Shown piece after piece: positions 27,861 through 36,230 of a DNA stretch of 64,000 bases. Made by a program: the position numbers and the translations under genes. The notes under the pieces are model-generated. The model had not been told where the DNA came from. It made no database searches and was given only the letters and a program-made list of their open reading frames with translations. Source of the DNA: Candidatus Gastranaerophilales bacterium (GTDB taxonomy: Bacteria > Cyanobacteriota > Vampirovibrionia > Gastranaerophilales > Gastranaerophilaceae); the NCBI GenBank assembly GCA_944322615.1, contig CALUPH010000004.1, positions 62,001-126,000 of the forward strand, written 5' to 3'. Numbering within the stretch: the first letter of the stretch is position 1; each line of letters begins with the position of its first letter.

Positions 27861-27965
27861 GAAACAGTTGAATGAAATGCAGAAATAATATAGCACCTAC
27901 TGCGGTTTGGTATTCACCATTCGATGATGAGGAGCTGTTCATCCATTCAACTGTTTTTTCTGTTT
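27861..27965 (+). ncRNA. Compact structured small RNA, family not recognised
   Basis: A roughly 100-nt RNA is predicted between a consensus promoter and a T-rich end. P1 is a perfect 13-bp stem (AAACAGTTGAATG 27862-27874 with CATTCAACTGTTT 27944-27956), followed by TTTTCTGTTTTT, so P1 also serves as terminator. Inside are three small hairpins: P2 27878-27882/27900-27904, P3 TGGT-ATTC-ACCA 27908-27919, and P4 GATGA/TCATC (27926-27930/27939-27943) with loop GGAGCTGT. The P2 loop segment AGCACCT could pair six of seven positions with AGGAGCT around the P4 loop, a possible kissing contact. It lacks the conserved SRP RNA loop and is too short for 6S RNA. No coding frame fits. Confidence 0.65.
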
Positions 27966-28089
27966 TTATCATTTACAGCTCCTATAATTTCATCTTACGG
28001 AATTAAAAATGAATATGTTATAATGAATAAAGAAATTCAAGAAGATTTCAAATCAAAATATGATTTTGCAAAGGTAAATATAAATCAAA
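27966..28089. other. Gene-free stretch after the structured RNA
   Basis: Contains ACAGCTCC (27975-27982), the exact complement of the RNA's P4 loop, and a TATAAT at 28019-28024 with a weak -35 (TTACGG). An open frame of 24 codons (28023-28097) reaches the next gene in an ATGAATGA overlap but has no ribosome-binding site and starts inside the -10 box, so I do not call it. Confidence 0.4.
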
Positions 28090-28284
28090 ATGAATGATAA
28101 AAATGCTTTAGATTTATTAAATATGTATATAACAGCTGCTCAAATTGCCAAATCAAAAAATAAATATGAGTATCATCTTAATATGCAAGAAGCTGTTTTT
28201 ATTGAGCTTTTTAAAAAAGCTTTCCCTAATATGAAAGACAATATAAATACTGCTAATATTGCTAAAAATATTTTAAACAGTTAA
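28090..28284 (+). CDS. Small protein of unknown function
   Basis: 64 residues, predicted helical (LDLLNMYITAAQIAKSKNK, then MQEAVFIELFKKAF). No family recognised. A TATAAT at 28019-28024 could be its promoter. The nearest purine-rich site (AAAGG, about 15 bases upstream) is too far for a good Shine-Dalgarno, so translation may depend on an overlapping upstream 24-codon frame. It stands alone between the structured RNA and the permease operon. Confidence 0.5.
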   Translation: MNDKNALDLLNMYITAAQIAKSKNKYEYHLNMQEAVFIELFKKAFPNMKDNINTANIAKNILNS

Positions 28285-28370
28285 TTTATAAATTATAGTT
28301 AAATCTTGCTAAAATTAACAACTCTACACGACCAATTGCCAAAAATGTACAGATATTCTAAAATTAGCGT

Positions 28371-29339
28371 ATGAATTTAGCAGGCTATATAATTAAAAGA
28401 ATTTTTCAAACGATACCGTTATTATTTTTGGTATCCATAATAAGTTTTTTTCTTATTCGGCTTGCTCCTGTTGACCCTTTAGCCGAGCTTAGGTTAAATC
28501 CTTCTATTACTCAAGAAACTTTAGACTACGAAGTCCAAAGATTAGGGTTAGATAAGCCTGTTATTGTTCAATATGGGTTATGGCTTAAAAGTTTTGTTAA
28601 AGGTGATATGGGCTATTGCACCACAGGTGAAAGAGTTGCCGATAAGTTAATGGAAAGAATTCCTAATACTCTTTTACTAACGGGTTTTGTAATTTTCTTT
28701 ACCTGGGCGGTTGGTATACCATTGGGAATTGTTGCCGCTTTACATTGGCGAAAGCCTATTGATAGGTTGCTTACTATTTTATCTAGTATTGGTATGGCAA
28801 TACCTTCATTTTTCTTTGCACTTTTGTTACTTATATTTGCAGTAAAAACAGGCTGGTTTCCTACGGGCGGGCTTACAAGTTATAATCATTCGGAAATGAC
28901 AATTTGGGGCAAAATAGTTGATGTTTTGCATCATTTAGTTTTACCTGTTGTTGTTTTATTTACTATTTCTTTATCAGGTTTACAAAGGCAGATGAGGGGT
29001 AATCTGCTTGATGTTTTGCAATCTGATTATGTTAAATTTGCCCGTGCAAAAGGTTTAAGTGAAACTAAAGTTATATATAAACATGCATTGCGTAATGCAA
29101 TAAACCCGATGGTTACATTATTAGGTTTTGAGTTTGCTTCTTTATTAAGCGGTGCCGCTTTAACAGAATATGTTTTTCAATACCCCGGGTTAGGTCGTTT
29201 AATTCTTGAAGCTGTTATGAAATCTGACATAAATCTTGTTATGGCTTCATTAATGATTGGTACAATAATGCTTGTTTTAGGTAATTTGATTGCCGATATT
29301 CTTTTAAAACTTGTTGACCCGAGAGTGGAGGCAGTTTAA
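28371..29339 (+). CDS. Peptide/nickel-type ABC transporter permease (DppB/OppB)
   Basis: 322 residues with six transmembrane helices. It has the DppB N-terminus (MNLAGYIIKRIFQTIPLLFL), the periplasmic block LAPVDPLAELRLNP, and the EAA-type coupling motif VKFARAKGLSETKVIYKHALRNA near residue 220. It imports oligopeptides or similar solutes as a heterodimer with the next gene, which it overlaps by one base. No solute-binding protein or ATPase is adjacent, so these must be encoded elsewhere. The start has no evident ribosome-binding site. Confidence 0.92.
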   Translation: MNLAGYIIKRIFQTIPLLFLVSIISFFLIRLAPVDPLAELRLNPSITQETLDYEVQRLGLDKPVIVQYGLWLKSFVKGDMGYCTTGERVADKLMERIPNTLLLTGFVIFFTWAVGIPLGIVAALHWRKPIDRLLTILSSIGMAIPSFFFALLLLIFAVKTGWFPTGGLTSYNHSEMTIWGKIVDVLHHLVLPVVVLFTISLSGLQRQMRGNLLDVLQSDYVKFARAKGLSETKVIYKHALRNAINPMVTLLGFEFASLLSGAALTEYVFQYPGLGRLILEAVMKSDINLVMASLMIGTIMLVLGNLIADILLKLVDPRVEAV

Positions 29340-30436
29340 TGGCTAAGCTTCCTGATATAAACGGTTTCAAAAGTGAAAATCTTTTAAAGAGTATTCTTAA
29401 AGATAAATTTGCACGTGTTGCGTTCATTATATTATGTATTCTTTATTTATCCGTATTTTTAGCTTCTTTTATAAGTCCTTATTTTAAAGATTATTCAAAC
29501 AGAAATAAATCATACTGCCCGCCATCTAAAATATACATAATTAATGAAAAAGGGAAACTATCAAAACCATATACTTATAACTATATCAGATATTTTGACA
29601 AAGAAAATTTTGACACAAAATATATAGAAGACAGAACAAAAAAATATCAAGTAAAATATTTCGCAAAAGGTGAAAAATACAAGCTTTTTGGCTTTATTCC
29701 TTTTGACAGGCATTTTTATGATGTCGAAAAAGGCGGAGAACTCTATTTGTTAGGAACGGATATTAACGGAAGAGATAATTTTTCACGTTTGCTATATGGC
29801 GGTCAAATATCGCTTACCATTGGGTTTCTTGCTTTGCTCGTTTCATTCCCGTTAGGAATGCTGTATGGCGGGTTATCAGGCTATTTGGGCGGAAAAACAG
29901 ACTTTATTATGATGAGAATATCAGAAGCAATTATGTCTATACCAAGTTTTTACCTTTTAATTATATTAGCTTCGATTTTACCTGCGAATATGACAAGTGT
30001 GCAAAGGTTTACCCTTATTGTACTTATATTAGCATTAATAGGTTGGGCAGGATTCTCAAGAGTAGTAAGAGGTATGGTGCTTTCAATAAAGAAAAAAGAA
30101 TTTGTAATTGCATCTGAAGCATTAGGAGCTTCAAACTTAAGAACAATAATTCATCATATTTTGCCTCAAACAATAAGCTATGTAATCATAGCAATGACAT
30201 TGAGCGTACCATCTTATATATTATCGGAATCAGGTTTAAGTTTTCTTGGTTTAGGTATTCAACAACCTGATGCAAGTTGGGGAAATATGCTTAAAGAAGC
30301 TCAAGAATTCGTGAATATCATATCAAGACCTTGGCTGTTGACTCCCGGTTTCTTAATTTTTGTTGCGGTTTTATCTTTTAACGTGATTGGTGATACAATT
30401 AGAGATGTATTGGATCCAAACAGCAGAGAAAGATAA
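29339..30436 (+). CDS. Peptide/nickel-type ABC transporter permease (DppC/OppC), long form
   Basis: 365 residues, longer than the usual roughly 290-300. After the first helix (residues 28-48) there is an extra extracytoplasmic segment of about 80 residues (YCPPSKIYIINEKG to KYKLFGFIPFDRH). The conserved GTDINGRDNFSRLLYGGQISLTIG, the remaining helices and the EAA motif VIASEALGASNLRTIIHHILP follow. It partners with the DppB-like permease. Such inserts occur in some DppC subfamilies; function unknown. Confidence 0.92.
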   Translation: MAKLPDINGFKSENLLKSILKDKFARVAFIILCILYLSVFLASFISPYFKDYSNRNKSYCPPSKIYIINEKGKLSKPYTYNYIRYFDKENFDTKYIEDRTKKYQVKYFAKGEKYKLFGFIPFDRHFYDVEKGGELYLLGTDINGRDNFSRLLYGGQISLTIGFLALLVSFPLGMLYGGLSGYLGGKTDFIMMRISEAIMSIPSFYLLIILASILPANMTSVQRFTLIVLILALIGWAGFSRVVRGMVLSIKKKEFVIASEALGASNLRTIIHHILPQTISYVIIAMTLSVPSYILSESGLSFLGLGIQQPDASWGNMLKEAQEFVNIISRPWLLTPGFLIFVAVLSFNVIGDTIRDVLDPNSRER

Positions 30437-30439
30437 AGA

Positions 30440-31153
30440 ATGCAAGATATATTACACTACATTCAAATTGAAAACGCAGATATTTTATTAAGAATAATTT
30501 TTTCAATCATTTTAGGTTCAATAATAGGGCTTGAAAGAGAATTAACAAATAAATCCGCAGGGTTGAGAACTCAAATAATGGTTTGCTTGGGTTCTTGCCT
30601 TTTTACAATACTTTCAATATACGGATTTTCTACCGCAGTAACCTTGTATCCATTGGGTGATCCATCAAGAGTTGCAGCCCAAATTATTACCGGTATAGGT
30701 TTCATCGGCGCAGGAACTGTATTAAGACAAGGACTTACCGTTACAGGGTTAACTACCGCCTCTACATTATGGATTGTTGCAGCAATCGGTATGGCTTGTG
30801 GCTGCGGAAAGTTAAATATAGCCGTCGTTTCAACCATTCTTGCAGTTGCTATACTCGTTTTAATAAGAATGTTTGAAATGAAAATTATGCCTAAAAATTT
30901 AAAGCATATGCGTAAAATCAAAATTTCTTTCATATGCAAATATGATGAATATAATGAAGTTTATAAAAAATTAGTTGATTTATTTCCTGAAATTATTGAT
31001 TATAACCATAAAACAGTTGACGAAGACGGAGATATGCTGAAAATCAATGCTAAAGTTTTTTCAACCGAGAAAAGTCCTGTTATTCATATATATAGGAAGC
31101 TTGAAGATATGAAAAATTTACAATCCGTAAGCGTTAAGGAAATTTTTGATTAA
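30440..31153 (+). CDS. MgtC/SapB family membrane protein
   Basis: 237 residues. The N-terminal MgtC core has about five helices with IIGLERELTNKSAGLRTQIMV near residue 30 and QIITGIGFIGAGTVLRQG near residue 80, both diagnostic. A C-terminal cytoplasmic ACT-like domain follows (KISFICKYDEYNEVYKKLVDL). MgtC proteins are linked to magnesium and membrane-potential homeostasis; the transported ion, if any, is unsettled. It begins three bases after the permease pair and may be cotranscribed. Confidence 0.9.
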   Translation: MQDILHYIQIENADILLRIIFSIILGSIIGLERELTNKSAGLRTQIMVCLGSCLFTILSIYGFSTAVTLYPLGDPSRVAAQIITGIGFIGAGTVLRQGLTVTGLTTASTLWIVAAIGMACGCGKLNIAVVSTILAVAILVLIRMFEMKIMPKNLKHMRKIKISFICKYDEYNEVYKKLVDLFPEIIDYNHKTVDEDGDMLKINAKVFSTEKSPVIHIYRKLEDMKNLQSVSVKEIFD

Positions 31154-31198
31154 AAAATCAAAAAAAGTGATATAATCTAAATTGTTCAGGGATTAAGT

Positions 31199-32029
31199 AT
31201 GCAAAAGACAGAAAAATTATATTCGGATATTCCTCCGACAAGGTTAAGGAACAGAAAAGAAAAATTTAGAAAAGCTCAAAATTTGCCGTTTTGGACTTGG
31301 CTCGCCGACAGAATTTTATTCAGAATGTTAAGTCATAGATTTTATGCACTTCGAATAAAAAATTTAGAAGCTTTCAATGAACGAAGAGATAAAAGATTTC
31401 CATCAATAATATATGCTCCGCATAATAACTGGTGGGATGGTATTGTTGGCTACAACTTGATGAGACGTGCTTTTAAAGTCAGAACAAGAATGATGATAGA
31501 AGAAATGAACAGATTTCCTTTGTTCGCTTTAATTGGCGCTTTTCCTGTTAATAAAGCATCTGCACAGGAAGCTATGATTTCACTTAAATATATAGTTGAT
31601 GATTTAAAAGACCCGGATATGGGGTTTTGGATATTTCCTCAAGGTATTGTTAGACCGCCAAATTATAGACCGATAGAGTTCCAAACAGGTTTGGCTTATA
31701 TCGCTCAAAATGTTGCAAAAAAACATGGCGGTGTGAATTTAATTCCCGTAGCTGTTAACTATACCTTTTTGCGTGAAGATAGACCTGAATGTCTTGCAGA
31801 AGTTGGTGAACCGATTGTAATAACCGCTGAAAACTGCAAATTTGACAGGCATGAATTTACAAAGAAACTTCAAACAGAATTTGAAGCCCTTTGTAATGCC
31901 CAACTTCAAACATTTTCCAAAGGTGAAGTTACCGGTTATGAATATGTTTTCCGTCAAGATTTACCTTGGAATAGAAAAATTGAGAAAAAATTAAAGAATA
32001 TTGCTCTTGAAAATATTCAAGAAGAATAA
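31199..32029 (+). CDS. Lysophospholipid acyltransferase family protein
   Basis: 276 residues. HX4D is present as HNNWWD in IYAPHNNWWDGIVGYNL near residue 80, and the second block is WIFPQGIVRPPNYRPIEF near residue 145, equivalent to EGTR but with QGIV. A TATAAT at 31171-31176 suggests an independent promoter and AGGGA lies six bases upstream of the ATG. It likely acylates a glycerolipid or glycolipid. The P-Q-G variant of the second motif sets it apart from classical PlsC, so the substrate may differ. Confidence 0.85.
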   Translation: MQKTEKLYSDIPPTRLRNRKEKFRKAQNLPFWTWLADRILFRMLSHRFYALRIKNLEAFNERRDKRFPSIIYAPHNNWWDGIVGYNLMRRAFKVRTRMMIEEMNRFPLFALIGAFPVNKASAQEAMISLKYIVDDLKDPDMGFWIFPQGIVRPPNYRPIEFQTGLAYIAQNVAKKHGGVNLIPVAVNYTFLREDRPECLAEVGEPIVITAENCKFDRHEFTKKLQTEFEALCNAQLQTFSKGEVTGYEYVFRQDLPWNRKIEKKLKNIALENIQEE

Positions 32030-32121
32030 TTGGTAACTTTTGTAACAATTAATTAATTTTATGAAATTTCCAAAATTGAACTGAACTTTATATAAATATA
32101 TCAGTTTATTTTGGATTGATT

Positions 32122-32314
32122 ATGGAGTTATATTCTGATTTAGACTTAGATAATGATATCAAATATGTAAAAACAGCAATTAATAAATATGCGGATTTTT
32201 ATAAAAAAATCGAGCAGAGTGTCCACTGTGCAAATAAAGTTTTTGCTTCAAGATTCTGCTTTATTTGCTTTCAATTCAGAAACATATTTGATAGAAGTTT
32301 GTGGCTATGATTAA
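32122..32314 (+). pseudogene. Small gene with a probable frameshift in an A7 run
   Basis: From ATG 32122 the frame reads MELYSDLDLDNDIKYVKTAI...YADFYKK and then meets seven A (32203-32209). Continuing in the same frame gives an unlikely Cys/Phe-rich tail to TGA 32308-32310. Removing one A gives SSRVSTVQIKFLLQDSALFAFNSE and ends at TAA 32312-32314, which looks like normal protein. The intact product would be about 62-64 residues of unknown function. Sequencing error, mutation and programmed slippage are all possible. Confidence 0.45.
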
Positions 32315-32856
32315 TTTGGGAAATATCCTATATAAGGAAGATTTCTATAATATCCTTTATAGTCTAAGCCATAGCCGACAACAAATTTGTCGTCAATTTC
32401 AAATCCGTATAAATCGGGTTCGATATCTATTTGTCTTGCACACTTTTTATTTAAAAGAGCAGTAAATACAAGTTTCTTTGGATGATGTTTTATTTTAAAC
32501 AAATCTGTTAAAAATCTTGCGGTTAAACCTGTATCAATAATATCTTCAACAATTAAAACATTTTTTTCATGAAGATTTGGCAATGTTAAATCTATTGCTT
32601 GTAAGTTGTTTGTTGATTTTGACTCGTGTCCGTAACTCGATATTCTTATGAATTCCATTTGAATAGGATGCTTGAAGTGTTTAACTAAATCCGTACAAAA
32701 CATAACAGAACCTTTTAAAACACAAATCACATATATTTCTTCATCAGCGGGAAATGTTTTTTCGATATTTTCAGCCAGCGTTATTAATTTTTCTTTGATT
32801 TCTTCTTCAGAAATTAGAACTTTTAGTTCTTCAATTTTCTTGTCTAATATTACCAT
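32311..32856 (-). CDS. hpt: Hypoxanthine phosphoribosyltransferase
   Basis: 181 residues, normal length. The PRPP-binding loop is VLIVEDIIDTGLTARFL near residue 100. The PPi loop VLKGSVMFCTDL near 48 and the purine-contact region KFVVGYGLDYKGYYRNLPYIG at the C-terminus are typical of HPRT. It salvages hypoxanthine and guanine to IMP and GMP. It overlaps the tilS 3' end by 26 bases; tilS-hpt is a common bacterial pair. Confidence 0.95.
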   Translation of the reverse strand: MVILDKKIEELKVLISEEEIKEKLITLAENIEKTFPADEEIYVICVLKGSVMFCTDLVKHFKHPIQMEFIRISSYGHESKSTNNLQAIDLTLPNLHEKNVLIVEDIIDTGLTARFLTDLFKIKHHPKKLVFTALLNKKCARQIDIEPDLYGFEIDDKFVVGYGLDYKGYYRNLPYIGYFPN

Positions 32857-34210
32857 TTTTCAGACTCTCCATTTTTAATTTATGTGTCGGCTTATCTTTT
32901 GTTCTCAATTTTTCACTAAGTCCGATTCCAACTGCCCACAAAACTTCATTTCCTTTACATAAAAGAACAATTTTGTCGCGATCATGTTCAGGGATATTTT
33001 TATTGATAAAATATTTTTTTAACTTCATTTTCCCTTGCATTCCAAAGGGTTGAATAATATCTCCGTTCCTTCTTGTTCTTATTGTGAGAGGGAAACCTAT
33101 ATTAGTTAAATCTACATATGCAGAATTACTTATTGCCTTTGGAAATTTGGTAACTTTTTCTGTTGTTTCTTCTATTGATATTTTATACTCTTGGGCAAGT
33201 TCATAGATTCCTGCTTTATCTATATTTATTTCTTCTTCTATCTTTTTATAATGCTCAGAATGAATGAAATATGTATATTTGTGTGAAACAAAAAGCCATT
33301 TATCGTTAGCGATGGAAAGTGTTTTTCCTGTTTTGGATTTTTGATTTTCCACTATAAAATTTATTAATTCCTGAATTTTAGAAAAACTTGGTTCTATTTC
33401 ATTATTTACTAATAATTTATATACAAAATGCTGCTTGATTGCAGAATTTAAAATAAGAAAATTTTGAGTCAGCCATTTATTTCCGATTGTAATCTGATTT
33501 TCAATATTCTGCATTAATTCATTTATGATTTTATTGTTGCCTGTTGCAATATCTGCAAGCGTAATTAATGAATTTTCTATATTCGGATTAATTAACTTTA
33601 TTGCAGGCATAATATTGTGTCTGATATTATTTCTTGCATATTTTGTATTGGCATTGCTTGAATCGTTATTTGGATATAATTCATTTTTTATACAATATTC
33701 TTCAATATCTTTTCTTGAAAAATTTAATATCGGACGAATAACCTTAAATCCGCCTAAGTCACGAAGTTCTCTAATCCCTTCAAGACCATTTAAACCTGTT
33801 CCTTTTATAATACGATATAAAATTGTTTCTGCATTATCGCTTTTTGTATGCGCTGTTAAAATAGCATCAGCTTCAAATTCTTCTGCACATCGTTTGAAAA
33901 AATCATAACGCATTTCTCTTGCTACAAGTTCCGATGCTTTTGTGCCTTCAGCCAATGTATCTGATATAAATGTAATATCATTTTCTTCGCAAAATGCGAG
34001 ACAGCGTTCCTTTTCAGCTTCTGACTCTTTACCTCTCCAATTATGGTTTAAATGTGCAGCTACAAGCAAAAAACCATATTCTTTTGATAGTTTATTCATT
34101 ATGTCTAAAAGACACATAGAGTCCCAACCGCCCGAAAAACCAACTATAAAAGTTGTTTCACAGGAAATATCCACGTATTTCTTTAATATGTTCCTGACAG
34201 TTTCTTTCAT
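32831..34210 (-). CDS. tilS: tRNA(Ile)-lysidine synthase
   Basis: 459 residues. The PP-loop ATP pyrophosphatase motif is SGGWDS at residues 26-31. AHLNHNWRGKESEAEKERC follows, then ILTAHTKSDNAETILYRIIKGTGLNGL, all TilS hallmarks. The C-terminal substrate-binding domain includes IRTRRNGDIIQPFGMQGKMKLKKYFI. It converts the wobble cytidine of the AUA-reading tRNA-Ile to lysidine, an essential step. Trp replaces the usual Val in SGGxDS. It is coupled to hpt. Confidence 0.95.
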   Translation of the reverse strand: MKETVRNILKKYVDISCETTFIVGFSGGWDSMCLLDIMNKLSKEYGFLLVAAHLNHNWRGKESEAEKERCLAFCEENDITFISDTLAEGTKASELVAREMRYDFFKRCAEEFEADAILTAHTKSDNAETILYRIIKGTGLNGLEGIRELRDLGGFKVIRPILNFSRKDIEEYCIKNELYPNNDSSNANTKYARNNIRHNIMPAIKLINPNIENSLITLADIATGNNKIINELMQNIENQITIGNKWLTQNFLILNSAIKQHFVYKLLVNNEIEPSFSKIQELINFIVENQKSKTGKTLSIANDKWLFVSHKYTYFIHSEHYKKIEEEINIDKAGIYELAQEYKISIEETTEKVTKFPKAISNSAYVDLTNIGFPLTIRTRRNGDIIQPFGMQGKMKLKKYFINKNIPEHDRDKIVLLCKGNEVLWAVGIGLSEKLRTKDKPTHKLKMESLKNGNIRQEN

Positions 34211-34240
34211 CTCTTATATTATAACAGATTTCTTTCTATT

Positions 34241-35122
34241 TTACCTGTCTGTTTTTATTTTATTTTCCTTATTATATTTATCAAGTTCTTTAGCACATTC
34301 AGTTAAGTCCCAATAATCATTTTTTATATCAATTGCTGTCCCGAACGGAATTGCCATTTTTTTATCGGAAATTACATATAATCTGTTTCTGAAAGTGCCG
34401 TTACCAGGATCTTGCGGTTTATCATACGAAAGCAATAATGTTTTTTGTTTATATTCTTTTGAAAATAATATACTTGTAGCAGGGAATATTCCGTGCCATA
34501 TGTAACGTCTTAATTCCTTATTGTGAAATCCTGAAATTTCTTCGTGCTCTGATGGTATATAAAGTAATTCTTTATAGTTCTGCAATTCGTTTTGCATATA
34601 TTCTATATTCTTGTTCCAATAATATGTATTAACCATTTGCCATCCGGTCTGAAAAATACAACAAATTAAAGCAATACATAGAAAATTTATATATCGGTTT
34701 TCATTTATCCTATCTGATACCATATCTTTTATAAGAAGAATTGCAAATAACAATGGTAAAAACCAGCAAGGAATTGTTCTTAAATGACCTTCCCACATCG
34801 GATAAATTGATGTTAAAGGTGTGTTTAGTAAATATATTAAGGCTATTGTATATATAATAACAACTAAACTTATTAATATTTTTGATATTTGTTCCTTTCT
34901 AAAGGCAATCAATATCAAGATGATAATTGTGATTATTGAAAATAAAGTATTTAATTCAAATAAATGGGGAAAATAATCTACCGCTTCCCCAAGAAAACGG
35001 ATGATTTCTCCTTTTTCACCATTTGTTTTTAACATAAAGATTATGTTATATATACTTGCAACTAAAGAACCTACCCCAATTAATGTTTTTACACATTGAT
35101 TCTTAAAATCTTTTTCCTGCAT
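34241..35122 (-). CDS. Membrane protein, probably 3' part of a frameshifted gene
   Basis: 293 residues with about six hydrophobic segments and a C-terminal extracytoplasmic domain (EYKQKTLLLSYDKPQDPGNGTFRNRL). It has no good start of its own. Its first codons overlap the end of the upstream membrane-protein fragment by 34 bases in another frame. Adding one A in the AGGAAAAAG run on the minus strand (near 35110) would join the fragments as ...LCRKKDFKNQCVKTL..., giving one protein of roughly 495 residues resembling multi-spanning glycan-related membrane proteins. Family not recognised. Confidence 0.6.
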   Translation of the reverse strand: MQEKDFKNQCVKTLIGVGSLVASIYNIIFMLKTNGEKGEIIRFLGEAVDYFPHLFELNTLFSIITIIILILIAFRKEQISKILISLVVIIYTIALIYLLNTPLTSIYPMWEGHLRTIPCWFLPLLFAILLIKDMVSDRINENRYINFLCIALICCIFQTGWQMVNTYYWNKNIEYMQNELQNYKELLYIPSEHEEISGFHNKELRRYIWHGIFPATSILFSKEYKQKTLLLSYDKPQDPGNGTFRNRLYVISDKKMAIPFGTAIDIKNDYWDLTECAKELDKYNKENKIKTDR

Positions 35123-35727
35123 AACATAATGAAAATGTGCAAAGAAAATATAATACCCAGAAATGCAACATATTCATATGTACCAAACATCATTGTTAAT
35201 AAAAATAATATAAAAATAATATCTGTTTTTTTATAATCTATCTTTGAACAAAGATAATTCCACAGAATAAAATGAAGTGAGAATCCGATAATAGATTCAA
35301 CTACAGAAAAAATCATAAACGGGCAAATAATTGCTCCATATGTAAAAACGTTCCAAAATAGAACATCAATACGCTTTGTCCTTTTTGTAAGAATAAAATT
35401 CAATGATAAAAATATTACAGGAAGTGAAAATTGTATAAAAGAATATATTCCCATTAATACAAACTTGCTTTTAATATTAAATAGAAAATGGGCTATTATT
35501 GCAGGAAATTGCATTAAAAAAGACATCATAAATCTGGGATGTTCCATATCTAAAGACAGCTTATAACTGTTAGAAGAAAAACTATTCAATTGATCTATCA
35601 TATAAAATGCACCGTCACAATACATTCCGCGCATTGTAATCGTTGCATATATGATATGGACAATTGATATTAATATAAAAACTATAAAAAGAAGTTTAAG
35701 CTGTTTATTATTTTCTGATTCTTCCAT
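35089..35727 (-). CDS. Membrane protein, probably 5' part of a frameshifted gene
   Basis: 212 residues with about six transmembrane helices, ending abruptly in CRKKILRINV at a stop inside the next frame's N-terminus. The N-terminus has KLLFIVFILISIVHIIYATI as first helix and a periplasmic loop (GMYCDGAFYMIDQLNSFSSN). The loop contains an acidic residue after the first helix, as in some GT-C-type glycosyltransferases, which is only suggestive. It most likely forms one gene with 34241-35122, broken by a one-base loss. Confidence 0.6.
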   Translation of the reverse strand: MEESENNKQLKLLFIVFILISIVHIIYATITMRGMYCDGAFYMIDQLNSFSSNSYKLSLDMEHPRFMMSFLMQFPAIIAHFLFNIKSKFVLMGIYSFIQFSLPVIFLSLNFILTKRTKRIDVLFWNVFTYGAIICPFMIFSVVESIIGFSLHFILWNYLCSKIDYKKTDIIFILFLLTMMFGTYEYVAFLGIIFSLHIFIMLCRKKILRINV

Positions 35728-35861
35728 TTTAATCCTCCGAAAATATTATATACAATTTATAGTTTTGAACGCAAAATTTTTGCTAATAAAGCAATAAACA
35801 ATTAGGGAATAAATTTTTTTAATACATAATTTAAACTCTAAATAAAATGAAAGGGGAATCT

Positions 35862-36230
35862 ATGTTCTATAAAATTTTTGAGATAGAAGATTTGATTGAT
35901 GATAAAGAATCAAAACGTGAAATCATTGATTTAATGGAAAATAATGGTGCTCATTTAAAATTAATTTCACTAAAAAAACATGAAGAGATAGAAGCTCATA
36001 TGTCACATTGTGATGCTTGTATTTATGTAAATGATGGAGAAATAGAATTGACTTTTGATCATAATGATAATTGTACTTGTCAAGCCTGCGGATGTGAAAT
36101 ATCAAGCGAAGATAAAAAAGAAAGTAAGAAATATAAAATAAAAAAAGGTCAAATTTTCTTTTTTGCTAAAAATACCACACACTCTGTAAAAGCCTTAAAA
36201 GATTCTGTTTTTCTGTTAATAAAAATTTAA
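35862..36230 (+). CDS. Cupin-like protein with a cysteine-rich insertion
   Basis: 122 residues, soluble. The two halves of a small cupin barrel are visible: HLKLISLKKHEEIEAHMSHCDACIYVNDGEIELTF (near residue 40) and KIKKGQIFFFAKNTTHSVKAL (near residue 100). Between them is an insertion with four close cysteines (CTCQACGC), a possible metal site. ATG 35862 is chosen because AAGGGG lies about six bases upstream; an ATG at 35847 is less likely. Function is unknown, perhaps metal or redox sensing. A terminator-like hairpin follows directly. Confidence 0.7.
   Translation: MFYKIFEIEDLIDDKESKREIIDLMENNGAHLKLISLKKHEEIEAHMSHCDACIYVNDGEIELTFDHNDNCTCQACGCEISSEDKKESKKYKIKKGQIFFFAKNTTHSVKALKDSVFLLIKI

Noticed and set aside
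27861-27965. Identification of the structured RNA as SRP RNA or 6S RNA
   Set aside because: No conserved SRP apical loop and no GNRA tetraloop; far shorter than 6S RNA and without its long central bubble.
28023-28097. 24-codon open frame overlapping the start of the 28090 gene (ATGAATGA)
   Set aside because: Its ATG lies inside a TATAAT box and there is no ribosome-binding site; too short to support as a gene.
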